DNA of 20,838 nt from assembly GCA_039680225.1 (NCBI GenBank), contig JBDKTK010000271.1, positions 1 through 20,838 of the forward strand, read 5' to 3'. Positions 7,252 to 12,923 of this stretch are shown one piece after another. Position numbers and translations under genes: made by a program. Position 1 is the first letter of the stretch, and every line of letters starts with the position of its first letter. This DNA is from JBDKTK01 sp039680225. GTDB taxonomy: Bacteria; Desulfobacterota; Syntrophia; Syntrophales; UBA4778. The notes beneath the pieces are model-generated. The model was not told the DNA's origin. It made no database searches and saw only the letters and a program-made list of their open reading frames with translations.

Positions 7252-8334
7252 ATGGACGTATACGACAAGCTCCGTGTGAATCTTGACGCGCATCCTTCGG
7301 GAGCGCCTCAATCCACTCACTTCACCGAGATTTTAGAGGTCCTTTTTACGCCTGAAGAGGCGGCGCTGGCCCTCCACCTGAATTTTTCGCCTAAACCGCT
7401 CGACCGAATTGCCGACTCCGCAATGATGAGCGCCGATGATGCCGAAAGGCTCCTTGAGTCCATGGCCGATAAGGCCGTGATTTTCAGTATCTCAAAAGGC
7501 GGGCAGAAATCCTATGGGCTGATGGCCACGGTCCCCGGACTGTTTGAATTCCCCTTTTTGACGAGGGGCGGGTGGCCCGGATTTCAAAAACTCGGGAAGC
7601 TCTGGGAGGATTATCACAGGGAGTCTTTCGGGGAGTCTTTTGCCGGAAGGCCGACCCCCGGGGCGAGAGTGGTCCCCGTCGAAAGATCGCTGGATTCCTC
7701 TTTGCGGGTCCATCCTTACGAAGAAGTTGCGAAGCTTATAAACGAGGTCGACTTCATAGCGCTGGCGAATTGCGCCTGCCGCATCAGCGTGGGGGCGTGC
7801 GATATGCCTTTGGATGTCTGCCTCATATTCGACTCGCCGGGGAGGTTCCTGGCCAGGCGTAAATACGCAAAAGAGATAAGCCGGGAAGAGGCCCATGCCG
7901 TCCTTGACAAAGCGGAGAAGGCAGGACTGGTGCATACCAGCAACAACAGCGCAGACCGGCCCATGTTCATCTGCAATTGCTGCAAGTGCTGCTGCACAAT
8001 ACTAAGAGGACTGACACAGCTTAAATTGCCGACCGCCTTCGCGGTAAGCGCCTTCCAGGCCGGCATTAACTCCGCAGAGTGCACAAACTGCGGCACTTGC
8101 AGCGAGGGCCGCTGCCCTGTAGGCGCGATCGAAATCCGGGATGAAGTTGCGTGCGTCGCGGCGGACAAGTGCATAGGGTGCGGTTTGTGCGTGAGCGTAT
8201 GCCCCGTCAATGCTGTTTCACTGGTAAGGAGAAACGTTGAGCCGGAAATTCCCGGGACGGCCAGGGAGATGGCTGTGAAGATTTTACAGGAGAAGGGGAA
8301 GCTGGAGAAATTCCTGAAACTTGCCCAATCCTGA
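7252..8334 (+). CDS. Ferredoxin-domain protein with N-terminal winged-helix-like region
   Basis: A 360-residue cytoplasmic protein. ATG 7252 with GAAAGGGG 6 bases upstream is preferred over the upstream TTG at 7213. The N-terminal ~95 residues look like a winged-helix fold (FTEILEVLFTPEEAALAL, then MSADDAERLLESMADKAVIF and a GQKSYGLMATVPGLFE wing). The middle has a Cys block (C174-A-C176-R plus further Cys) and CNCCKCCC at 241-248. The C-terminus has two ferredoxin motifs: CTNCGTC...CP (C277, C280, C283, C288) and CIGCGLCVSVCP (C307, C310, C313, C317). Proteins of this architecture are familiar in anaerobic Proteobacteria but lack an assigned role. It is divergent from fixC, so an electron-transfer or redox-sensing link with that operon is a reasonable guess, not shown. 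Confidence 0.85.
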   Translation: MDVYDKLRVNLDAHPSGAPQSTHFTEILEVLFTPEEAALALHLNFSPKPLDRIADSAMMSADDAERLLESMADKAVIFSISKGGQKSYGLMATVPGLFEFPFLTRGGWPGFQKLGKLWEDYHRESFGESFAGRPTPGARVVPVERSLDSSLRVHPYEEVAKLINEVDFIALANCACRISVGACDMPLDVCLIFDSPGRFLARRKYAKEISREEAHAVLDKAEKAGLVHTSNNSADRPMFICNCCKCCCTILRGLTQLKLPTAFAVSAFQAGINSAECTNCGTCSEGRCPVGAIEIRDEVACVAADKCIGCGLCVSVCPVNAVSLVRRNVEPEIPGTAREMAVKILQEKGKLEKFLKLAQS

Positions 8335-8340
8335 ATCAGA

Positions 8341-8553
8341 TCAAGGCTCGGGCTCTCTCAACACTGCGTTGGGGTTGACATGCGGGTCCTGGGAGCACCT
8401 CCGGCAGTAATAGGCGGGCCAGACGCAGCCGCAGCCCGAGCCGATCAACTCGAACCGGGAGCAGGATTCGCAAACAGACTGCCCGCAGCCGATGCATGTG
8501 GTGAATTTTTTGTTCCGTGCGCAAACCGTGCAGATTTCCGTCACTTCAGCCAT
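8341..8553 (-). CDS. Small multi-CxxC zinc-ribbon-like protein
   Basis: A 70-residue protein with ten cysteines in five close pairs: C8/C11, C20/C23, C28/C31, C41/C43 and C50/C53. This looks like tandem zinc knuckles or a double zinc ribbon. No signal peptide or membrane segment is seen. It ends 6 bp from the stop of the convergent Fe-S gene, with no terminator visible between them. The ATG lacks a good Shine-Dalgarno (CCGTT directly upstream). Real coding status is supported by the ordered cysteine spacing. Function is unknown. It could bind zinc or, less likely, Fe-S. Confidence 0.65.
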   Translation of the reverse strand: MAEVTEICTVCARNKKFTTCIGCGQSVCESCSRFELIGSGCGCVWPAYYCRRCSQDPHVNPNAVLREPEP

Positions 8554-8584
8554 AACGGGAAGGTAGCATCCCAGGCGGATTTGA

Positions 8585-8773
8585 TCAAGTCAGAAAGGGT
8601 TCCGGGTCCAGGTCGCCCTTTTTCCAGATTGTCTCGCCGCTGGTTGTCACGACTTCCCACCAAATGCCGTAATAATCGCTCATCCAGTGCCCGGTGGAAA
8701 AGCCTTCATCCTGCATTGCCCCTCTCTTGGACTCATCAATTCCGGAATGCAGCGTAGTTCCCGTACAGCACAT
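8585..8773 (-). CDS. Doubtful small hypothetical protein
   Basis: A frame of 62 codons, with a second possible ATG at 8716 giving 43 residues. Both starts have acceptable ribosome sites (AGAGGACAAAG before the first, AGAGAGGGGCA before the second). The shorter product is rich in Trp/Tyr/acidic residues (GHWMSDYYGIWWEVV) and ends DPEPFLT. I recognise no family. It lies between two real minus-strand genes. In frame upstream of the first ATG the sequence stays open for several codons, interrupted by TGA at 8809-8807. It may be a genuine miniprotein, a remnant of a longer gene, or chance. Confidence 0.35.
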   Translation of the reverse strand: MCCTGTTLHSGIDESKRGAMQDEGFSTGHWMSDYYGIWWEVVTTSGETIWKKGDLDPEPFLT

Positions 8774-8939
8774 CTTTGTCCTCTTTGGATCTCCTTGAAA
8801 TACGAATCAATTTTCGCAGATTACCCGGGCGAGGGCCATAGGGTGCAGCCCCAAAATGTAAATTCGTAAATCTGAAATGAAGGGTCAAATACAGCAGATT
8901 TCTTGGATGATTACGATTAGACAGGAAATCAAGGCCGCC

Positions 8940-9605
8940 TTATCCGGCCTTATTCCGGGCCAGCGCCTTGAGTTTATCCAGCTTTGAGCCTCTTTCATGC
9001 CTGGCTATATAAAACTCCTCGAAAAGCGTCTCGGTAAGCCATATTAAGAGTGATGCTTCATCGGGTTGAACGTCAAGCAAAAGGTTTACATCCTCGTTCA
9101 GATATGAATCGATGTTTCCGAACTGGCGCGCAATTCCAATTGCCTGCCATGCCGTATTATCCATTTTCCCTTTCAGCGAGTCAATTTCGTCGGCAAGGCT
9201 CGGCCCGCTCACGCCATAGAAATCTCTCAATATCGCCTGGATGCACTTGCGGCTGATGACCGCCGAGGCCCTGGGGCTCTTTGCCTTTAAAAGGCAGGCT
9301 TCCTGGTATTCCCCCCGCAGCTTTTCGGGAATGTAATCCGGGAAAGTTTTTGCTTCCGATTCGGGCAGGAGCTGCCAGGAGAACAGAGTATGCATTTCTT
9401 GGGCGCGATTGTTCAACTGGACTATGCGCAGGGAAATTGCCCTTTGCCGGCACAGCTCGTTAGGGCAGACAATTATGGTCGTTATGCTCCTGTACTGGCC
9501 GTATTCAGGCGAGATCCACGTCGATCCCGAAAGCACGCGGATGTCGTTCTCCGTAATGGTGCAGGGCCTGTTGCAGTAAGAGCAGGTCCAGTTCTTTCCG
9601 CCCAT
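8940..9605 (-). CDS. DUF4145-type protein with N-terminal zinc-ribbon
   Basis: A 221-residue soluble protein. Its N-terminus carries C8-x2-C11-x3-C15 and later C47-P-x3-C52, a likely treble-clef or zinc-ribbon element. From about residue 85 there is IPEKLRGEYQEACLLKAKSPRASAVISRKCIQAILRDF, split by helices, which matches the DUF4145 pattern of a predicted helical domain found alone or attached to nucleases and restriction enzymes. A GGAGAG site precedes the ATG. A sigma28-like promoter element sits about 40 bp upstream. Role unknown. DUF4145 proteins occur in defence-related and housekeeping contexts, and no partner nuclease is present here. Confidence 0.75.
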   Translation of the reverse strand: MGGKNWTCSYCNRPCTITENDIRVLSGSTWISPEYGQYRSITTIIVCPNELCRQRAISLRIVQLNNRAQEMHTLFSWQLLPESEAKTFPDYIPEKLRGEYQEACLLKAKSPRASAVISRKCIQAILRDFYGVSGPSLADEIDSLKGKMDNTAWQAIGIARQFGNIDSYLNEDVNLLLDVQPDEASLLIWLTETLFEEFYIARHERGSKLDKLKALARNKAG

Positions 9606-9642
9606 ATTTTTTCTCTCCTGTGTTCGCTCCTTCTTAAAAATG

Positions 9643-9669
9643 TTATCGGCAGATTTAAATTATCCTTAA
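9643..9669 (-). promoter_or_regulatory. Candidate sigma28 (FliA)-type promoter upstream of the DUF4145 gene
   Basis: On the minus strand TTAAGGAT (9669-9662), an 11-base spacer and GCCGATAA (9650-9643) match the flagellar sigma consensus TAAAGTTT-N11-GCCGATAA at 5 of 8 and 8 of 8 positions with exact spacing. The predicted start lies about 30 bases before the ATG at 9605. One exact 8-mer is expected by chance roughly every 65 kb per strand, and another copy occurs inside a coding region at 7465-7472, so the match alone is not proof. Confidence 0.4.
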
Positions 9670-9758
9670 ACAGCCCGGCGATATTTTCCGATTGTAATTT
9701 GACCGCCAACATGCAACAAGGACTCACATCCCTTATAGAAATGAAAGGAGCAGAGGAA

Positions 9759-10340
9759 ATGAGAAGGACATTTGCATGCGGACTCATATTGGCAATCATA
9801 TTCGTCTTTGCATCCATCGGGTTTGCCCAGAAAGCCGGAAGAAATACCGAAACCAGGCCGGGTTTTGTAAATGTTAATGTTGTTAAAATCAAGGCAAGCG
9901 TCGAGGACATCGGACAGGACCGCACCATAACCCTGAAAGGCCCCGAAGGAAATTTCCTGACCATCAGGGCAGGTGATGAAGTAAGGAATTTCGATCAGAT
10001 CAAGATAGGCGACAATGTGGTTGTCAGGTATTATGAGTGTGTGGCCGTCCTGGTCGATAAGGCACGGGGAGACCAGCCCCAGGCAAGTGAAACGGACATC
10101 GTCCAGGTTGCTCCCAAGGGCGCCAAGCCTGCGGCAGTGAAGGTAAACATCCGTGACCTGACTGCCACCGTGGACAAGATAAATTATAAGAAAAGGACAA
10201 TTACGCTGAAAGTTCCCGAAGGCGACCTTCTTAACTTCAAAGTTGATTCTTCGGTGAAGAATTTTAAGAAAGTTAAAAAAGGAGACGAAATTTATATCCG
10301 CCACACTGAGGCGCTGGCCGTTTCAGTGGAAAAACCTTAA
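9759..10340 (+). CDS. Exported protein with two tandem beta-rich repeats
   Basis: A 193-residue protein with a Sec signal peptide: MRR, a hydrophobic stretch to about 20, and probable cleavage near GFA-Q at 23-24. ATG 9759 has an AAAGGAG site 8 bases upstream. The earlier in-frame codons back to 9390 overlap the divergent gene and are not coding. The mature part consists of two homologous units, about 43-99 and 131-190. Each follows the pattern x-V-x-x-I-x-x-x-x-R-T-I-T-L-K-x-P-E-G, then V-x-N-F, then K-x-G-D-x-x-x-x-R, then an Ala-Val strand. An OB-like or beta-barrel fold is likely. No enzyme motif or metal site is evident. It is a periplasmic or outer-face protein of unknown role. An intrinsic terminator follows. 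Confidence 0.85.
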   Translation: MRRTFACGLILAIIFVFASIGFAQKAGRNTETRPGFVNVNVVKIKASVEDIGQDRTITLKGPEGNFLTIRAGDEVRNFDQIKIGDNVVVRYYECVAVLVDKARGDQPQASETDIVQVAPKGAKPAAVKVNIRDLTATVDKINYKKRTITLKVPEGDLLNFKVDSSVKNFKKVKKGDEIYIRHTEALAVSVEKP

Positions 10341-10388
10341 GGGATTCGCATTCCATAAAGCGGCGGCGAAGATGCCGGCCGGGATAAT

Positions 10389-10430
10389 AAAAAAGAGGGA
10401 TTTGTCGACAGGCGAATTCCTCTTTTTTTC
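10389..10430. terminator. Bidirectional rho-independent terminator
   Basis: AAAAGAGGGATT (10391-10402) pairs with AATTCCTCTTTT (10415-10426) through one G-T pair, with a 12-base loop and a run of T's continuing to 10429. The A-run at 10389-10394 makes it work in both directions, between the exported repeat protein (plus) and the RHH gene (minus). Confidence 0.85.
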
Positions 10431-10449
10431 CTTATAGGATATGGACCGA

Positions 10450-10875
10450 TTACCGGAACCATTTCTTTTTTCCGGGGAATTTGGCAAGTTTCTTCAGGAG
10501 ATTTTCCTTCCGGTCCTTGCCGGGATAGTCCGGGCCTTTTTTATAGCTGAAATCAATCCTGTCCTCTTTGAATTCATAATTCTCAAGATCGTCTATGAGA
10601 ATCCTTGTTCTGGTGACACTGCTGCCGGAAGGAACTGCCGGCGGCTTCGACGTTCCCGCCGCAGGCTGGGGTATTGCCGGCCTAATATCATCGAGACGGC
10701 CGCCATTGAGCGCCTTCAGGGCCCTTTCCAGGATGTCAGAGTAGTTTTCTCCGGTCTTTTCTTTTTCTGAATTTATGATCTTCCGGGCTTCGGCTGTCAA
10801 CAGGACGGTGAAGGATTTTTTTCCCTCGGCAGCACATCTTTCCCGCCATTTTCTGGTCCTGTTTGAGCCGGTCAT
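10450..10875 (-). CDS. Ribbon-helix-helix-like DNA-binding protein
   Basis: A 141-residue basic protein. Residues about 18-56 (KKSFTVLLTAEARKIINSEK, then TGENYSDILERALKAL) form a strand-helix-helix pattern typical of Arc/MetJ/CopG-type RHH regulators. The N-terminal 17 residues are Arg-rich. A Pro/Ala/Ser linker (about 68-85) leads to a charged C-terminal part of unknown fold ending KFPGKKKWFR. No toxin partner lies beside it, so an antitoxin role is not supported. Two palindromic direct repeats directly upstream overlap its predicted promoter and probably are its autoregulatory operators. The stop lies 10 bp from the hairpin terminator shared with the exported protein. Confidence 0.75.
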   Translation of the reverse strand: MTGSNRTRKWRERCAAEGKKSFTVLLTAEARKIINSEKEKTGENYSDILERALKALNGGRLDDIRPAIPQPAAGTSKPPAVPSGSSVTRTRILIDDLENYEFKEDRIDFSYKKGPDYPGKDRKENLLKKLAKFPGKKKWFR

Positions 10876-10887
10876 GCCTTTTGCACC

Positions 10888-10923
10888 GTCACAAGTGACA
10901 TTTGGTGTGTCACATGTAACATT
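10888..10923 (-). promoter_or_regulatory. Tandem palindromic operators of the RHH gene
   Basis: GTCACAAGTGACATT at 10888-10902 and GTCACATGTAACATT at 10909-10923 are direct repeats (13 of 15 identical). Each contains an inverted repeat of the form GTCACnnGTnAC. They start exactly 21 bp apart, about two helical turns, putting both on one DNA face, as expected for cooperative RHH dimers. They lie 13-48 bp upstream of the RHH start codon. Confidence 0.65.
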
Positions 10924-10942
10924 AAAACTTATTAGAATTCAA
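10914..10942 (-). promoter_or_regulatory. Candidate promoter of the RHH gene
   Basis: On the minus strand TTGAAT (10942-10937) and TTACAT (10919-10914) are separated by 17 bp. The -10 lies inside the upstream-facing operator copy (10909-10923) and the other copy falls at about +5 to +20, so bound repressor would block initiation. Hexamer matches are modest. Confidence 0.35.
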
Positions 10943-10949
10943 TAAGTTT
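10925..10949. repeat. AT-rich inverted repeat behind the acyltransferase gene
   Basis: AAACTTATT (10925-10933) and AATAAGTTT (10941-10949) are perfect 9-bp arms around a 7-base AGAATTC centre. On the minus strand the second arm continues as TTTTAAT, so it could be a weak AT-rich terminator for the acyltransferase gene ending at 10956. Alternatively it is a further regulatory site overlapping the RHH -35. Confidence 0.45.
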
Positions 10950-10955
10950 CTTACA

Positions 10956-11564
10956 TCAGGCGGCATTCTTACTTGAGAGGGTCGCCAGGCTGGATTTCTC
11001 GGGGTATTTGCCGGTAATTCCCTTATAAAAAAGTTGAATGGCTTGCATATCAGCTTCAATATTGCCGGTCGTGTTGAAAACCTGGCCAAAGCCGCCGGCC
11101 CTGCGGGCATAATCAAGGAACCCGAGCGCTATAGGCACTCCGGCCCCCTGGGCTATGTGATAGAAACCGGTTTTCCAGTAAGACACTCTCTTGCGGGTGC
11201 CTTCGGGCGAGATCTCCAGGGCCATTTTCATGCTTTTCTTTATCGCTTCAATCGATTGCTCGACCGCGTTATTGGACCTGGACCTGTCGATGGGAATACC
11301 TCCCAGCAGGCGGAAAAAAGACCCGAACGGCCAGCGGAACATGCTGTCCTTCCCCATCCAGCAAGGTTTTATTTTGAATGAAAGCAGGAATGCCAGGGTA
11401 ATCGGGAAATCCCAGTTGGATGTATGAGGCGCCGCGATTACGATATACTTATCATCTTTTGGCGCTTGTCCTTCTTTTTTCCATCCCGTCAACTTTAAAT
11501 ACAGCACGGCGCATATCCTGAGAATGCTGCCGAGCAGCGGGACGTCGAAAAAAGTGTAATTCAA
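10956..11564 (-). CDS. PlsC-type lysophospholipid/glycerol acyltransferase
   Basis: Membrane-associated 1-acylglycerol-3-phosphate-type acyltransferase of 202 residues. The TTG at 11564 is the best start, with CAGGAGG 8 bases upstream. The frame runs on to a TTG at 11585, which would place that ribosome site inside the coding region. Motif I is HTSNWD (H47-x4-D52), a motif II-like GGIPIDRSRS (about 88-97) follows, and motif III is SPEGTRK with E121. The distal block GVPIALGFLDY matches motif IV. The N-terminal ~25 residues are hydrophobic and probably membrane-bound. The short length resembles compact PlsC-like proteins acting on unknown acyl acceptors rather than the housekeeping enzyme. A second acyltransferase domain lies at the 3' end of the gene at 12924-14828. 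Confidence 0.85.
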   Translation of the reverse strand: MNYTFFDVPLLGSILRICAVLYLKLTGWKKEGQAPKDDKYIVIAAPHTSNWDFPITLAFLLSFKIKPCWMGKDSMFRWPFGSFFRLLGGIPIDRSRSNNAVEQSIEAIKKSMKMALEISPEGTRKRVSYWKTGFYHIAQGAGVPIALGFLDYARRAGGFGQVFNTTGNIEADMQAIQLFYKGITGKYPEKSSLATLSSKNAA

Positions 11565-11647
11565 CTCAAAAGCCTCCTGCAACAAGGAGACCGATTCATA
11601 TTATTTTCACGTCATTTTCTCAACAATAAAAACTTCCGGAAACGCCG

Positions 11648-12697
11648 TCAGTACGCCTCATCCATCGGCAGAAGCTTTCTGTCCAGATCGGGCAGGCCGT
11701 TGGAATTGCCCCTTCCCACCAGGTACACAAGCTCATCTATGACCGATTTCATGTTTTCCGCCTGGGCGCTCATCTCTTCCGATGCGCTGGCGGACTCTTC
11801 CGCACTGGCCGCCGTCTGCTGGGTCAGATCGTTCATCTGCCTTACAGAGTCGTTCACCCGGATAATGCTCAAGGCCTGGTCCTTGCTGGAGATGTTTATC
11901 TCGTTTATGAAGGCTGTGGTCTTTTTTGCATCCTGTCCCATCTGGTAGAAATCACTCATTGCCTGGCCGACGAGATCAGATCCCTCCCGGATGTGCTGCA
12001 TTGTTTGGTTTATGAGTATTTCGGTGTCTTTTGTCGCAGCCGTGGACCGCAGGGCGAGGTTTCTTACCTCTTCGGCGACTACGGCAAATCCGGTTCCCGC
12101 TTCTCCCGCCCGTGCCGCTTCCACTGCCGCGTTCAGGGCAAGGAGGTTGATCTGGAACGCAATCTCATCAATCGTCCTGACGATTTTCGATGTCTCCTCG
12201 CCGTCGGCAGCGATGAGCTTCATGCACTCACTGGTCTTTTTCAGCGATTGATTGCTTTTTTTCATGCCCTGGGCGGTTACCTCACCGGATTTTGTGACTT
12301 CCTCGACGTTTTTGATGTTCCTGTCCGTCAGTTGGGATATCTCCTGCATGGAGCCCGCTATGTGCTCGAGCGATGAGGCCTGATCGCAGGAGTTCTTGGC
12401 AAGGTGCTGGCTGCTCTCCGAGACCTGCCCGGATGCGGAGGAGATCTGCTCGAAGCTTTCCCTCAACATTTCGGTCACTTTCCGGATAGGATTTGTAAGA
12501 GTCTTCACGAAAAATATACCGGCGCCCCCCAGCGCTGCTGCCAGGGCGAGGCTTATCAATATCATGGTTGTTATAAATGAGCCGGCATCAACTTTATTCG
12601 TCAACTGGTAATAGGCGGGAATCAGAAGCGAAATGCTGGTGACGAGAACTGTCCCGACGATTAGGCAAACTATTCTTCCGGAGAAAGAGACATTCAT
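11648..12697 (-). CDS. Methyl-accepting chemotaxis protein with minimal sensory region
   Basis: Chemoreceptor signalling to CheA/CheW at the inner membrane. Two hydrophobic segments (about 9-30 and 42-65) are separated by only ~11 residues, so there is no periplasmic ligand-binding domain. The HAMP region after TM2 is abbreviated (LTNPIRKVTEML). The signalling hairpin tip is intact: IAFQINLLALNAAVEAARAG, then GFAVVAEEVRNLA (about 179-215). Long coiled coils flank it, with Glu/Gln-rich methylation-type stretches (TAASAEESASASEEMSAQ, about 295-312). The 349-residue length is short for a full receptor. GGGAGGAACAAC lies before the ATG and a sigma28-like promoter 43-70 bp upstream. Input may come from membrane state, partner proteins or temperature, but this is not evident from sequence. 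Confidence 0.93.
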   Translation of the reverse strand: MNVSFSGRIVCLIVGTVLVTSISLLIPAYYQLTNKVDAGSFITTMILISLALAAALGGAGIFFVKTLTNPIRKVTEMLRESFEQISSASGQVSESSQHLAKNSCDQASSLEHIAGSMQEISQLTDRNIKNVEEVTKSGEVTAQGMKKSNQSLKKTSECMKLIAADGEETSKIVRTIDEIAFQINLLALNAAVEAARAGEAGTGFAVVAEEVRNLALRSTAATKDTEILINQTMQHIREGSDLVGQAMSDFYQMGQDAKKTTAFINEINISSKDQALSIIRVNDSVRQMNDLTQQTAASAEESASASEEMSAQAENMKSVIDELVYLVGRGNSNGLPDLDRKLLPMDEAY

Positions 12698-12739
12698 GTT
12701 GTTCCTCCCTTCAGGGCATCATTTTCGGAAACATTATAA

Positions 12740-12767
12740 TCATCGGCTGTATTGCATTAGGACTTTA
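12740..12767 (-). promoter_or_regulatory. Candidate sigma28 (FliA)-type promoter of the chemoreceptor gene
   Basis: On the minus strand TAAAGTCC (12767-12760) and GCCGATGA (12747-12740) match the flagellar consensus at 6 of 8 and 7 of 8 positions. The spacer is 12 bases, one more than the usual 11. The predicted start gives a leader of about 35 bases before the ATG at 12697. The functional fit (chemotaxis gene under the flagellar sigma) raises confidence. A TATAAT just downstream has no good -35. Confidence 0.55.
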
Positions 12768-12906
12768 GCTCTCAGTTGAAATTGTCCCGGAATGTTTTGT
12801 TTCTCAGGCGCTTTGCTCATATCTCCTGAAATTTTTAAACAAATCCGGCTGGGGGAAGTAAACACAGGGATGCCTCTTAAATTTTGTCTTGATCAATTAA
12901 AGGCAA

Positions 12907-12919
12907 CCTACTAAGTAGG
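12907..12919 (+). promoter_or_regulatory. Palindrome covering the ribosome-site region of the LplT-acyltransferase gene
   Basis: CCTACT-A-AGTAGG is a perfect 6-bp inverted repeat ending 4 bases before the ATG at 12924. Its right arm GTAGGG is the only Shine-Dalgarno-like sequence, so pairing or a bound protein could limit translation. It is small and possibly chance. Confidence 0.3.
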
Positions 12920-12923
12920 GCGA

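Noticed and set aside
7089..7268. 60-codon N-terminal extension of fixC
   Set aside because: It overlaps the divergent gene's start region, lacks family similarity, and the ATG at 7088 has a proper ribosome site and the standard N-terminal FAD motif.
8807..8809. Selenocysteine reading of TGA upstream of the small frame at 8585-8773
   Set aside because: No convincing SECIS-type stem-loop follows within the expected distance and no recognisable selenoprotein family appears. Decay or chance is simpler.
8940..9605. DUF4145 protein as part of a defence system
   Set aside because: No nuclease, helicase, methylase or mobile-element gene is adjacent. The domain also occurs outside defence islands.
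10450..10875. RHH gene as antitoxin of a toxin-antitoxin pair
   Set aside because: No small toxin-like gene overlaps or adjoins it. The upstream gene is an acyltransferase and the downstream side is a terminator.
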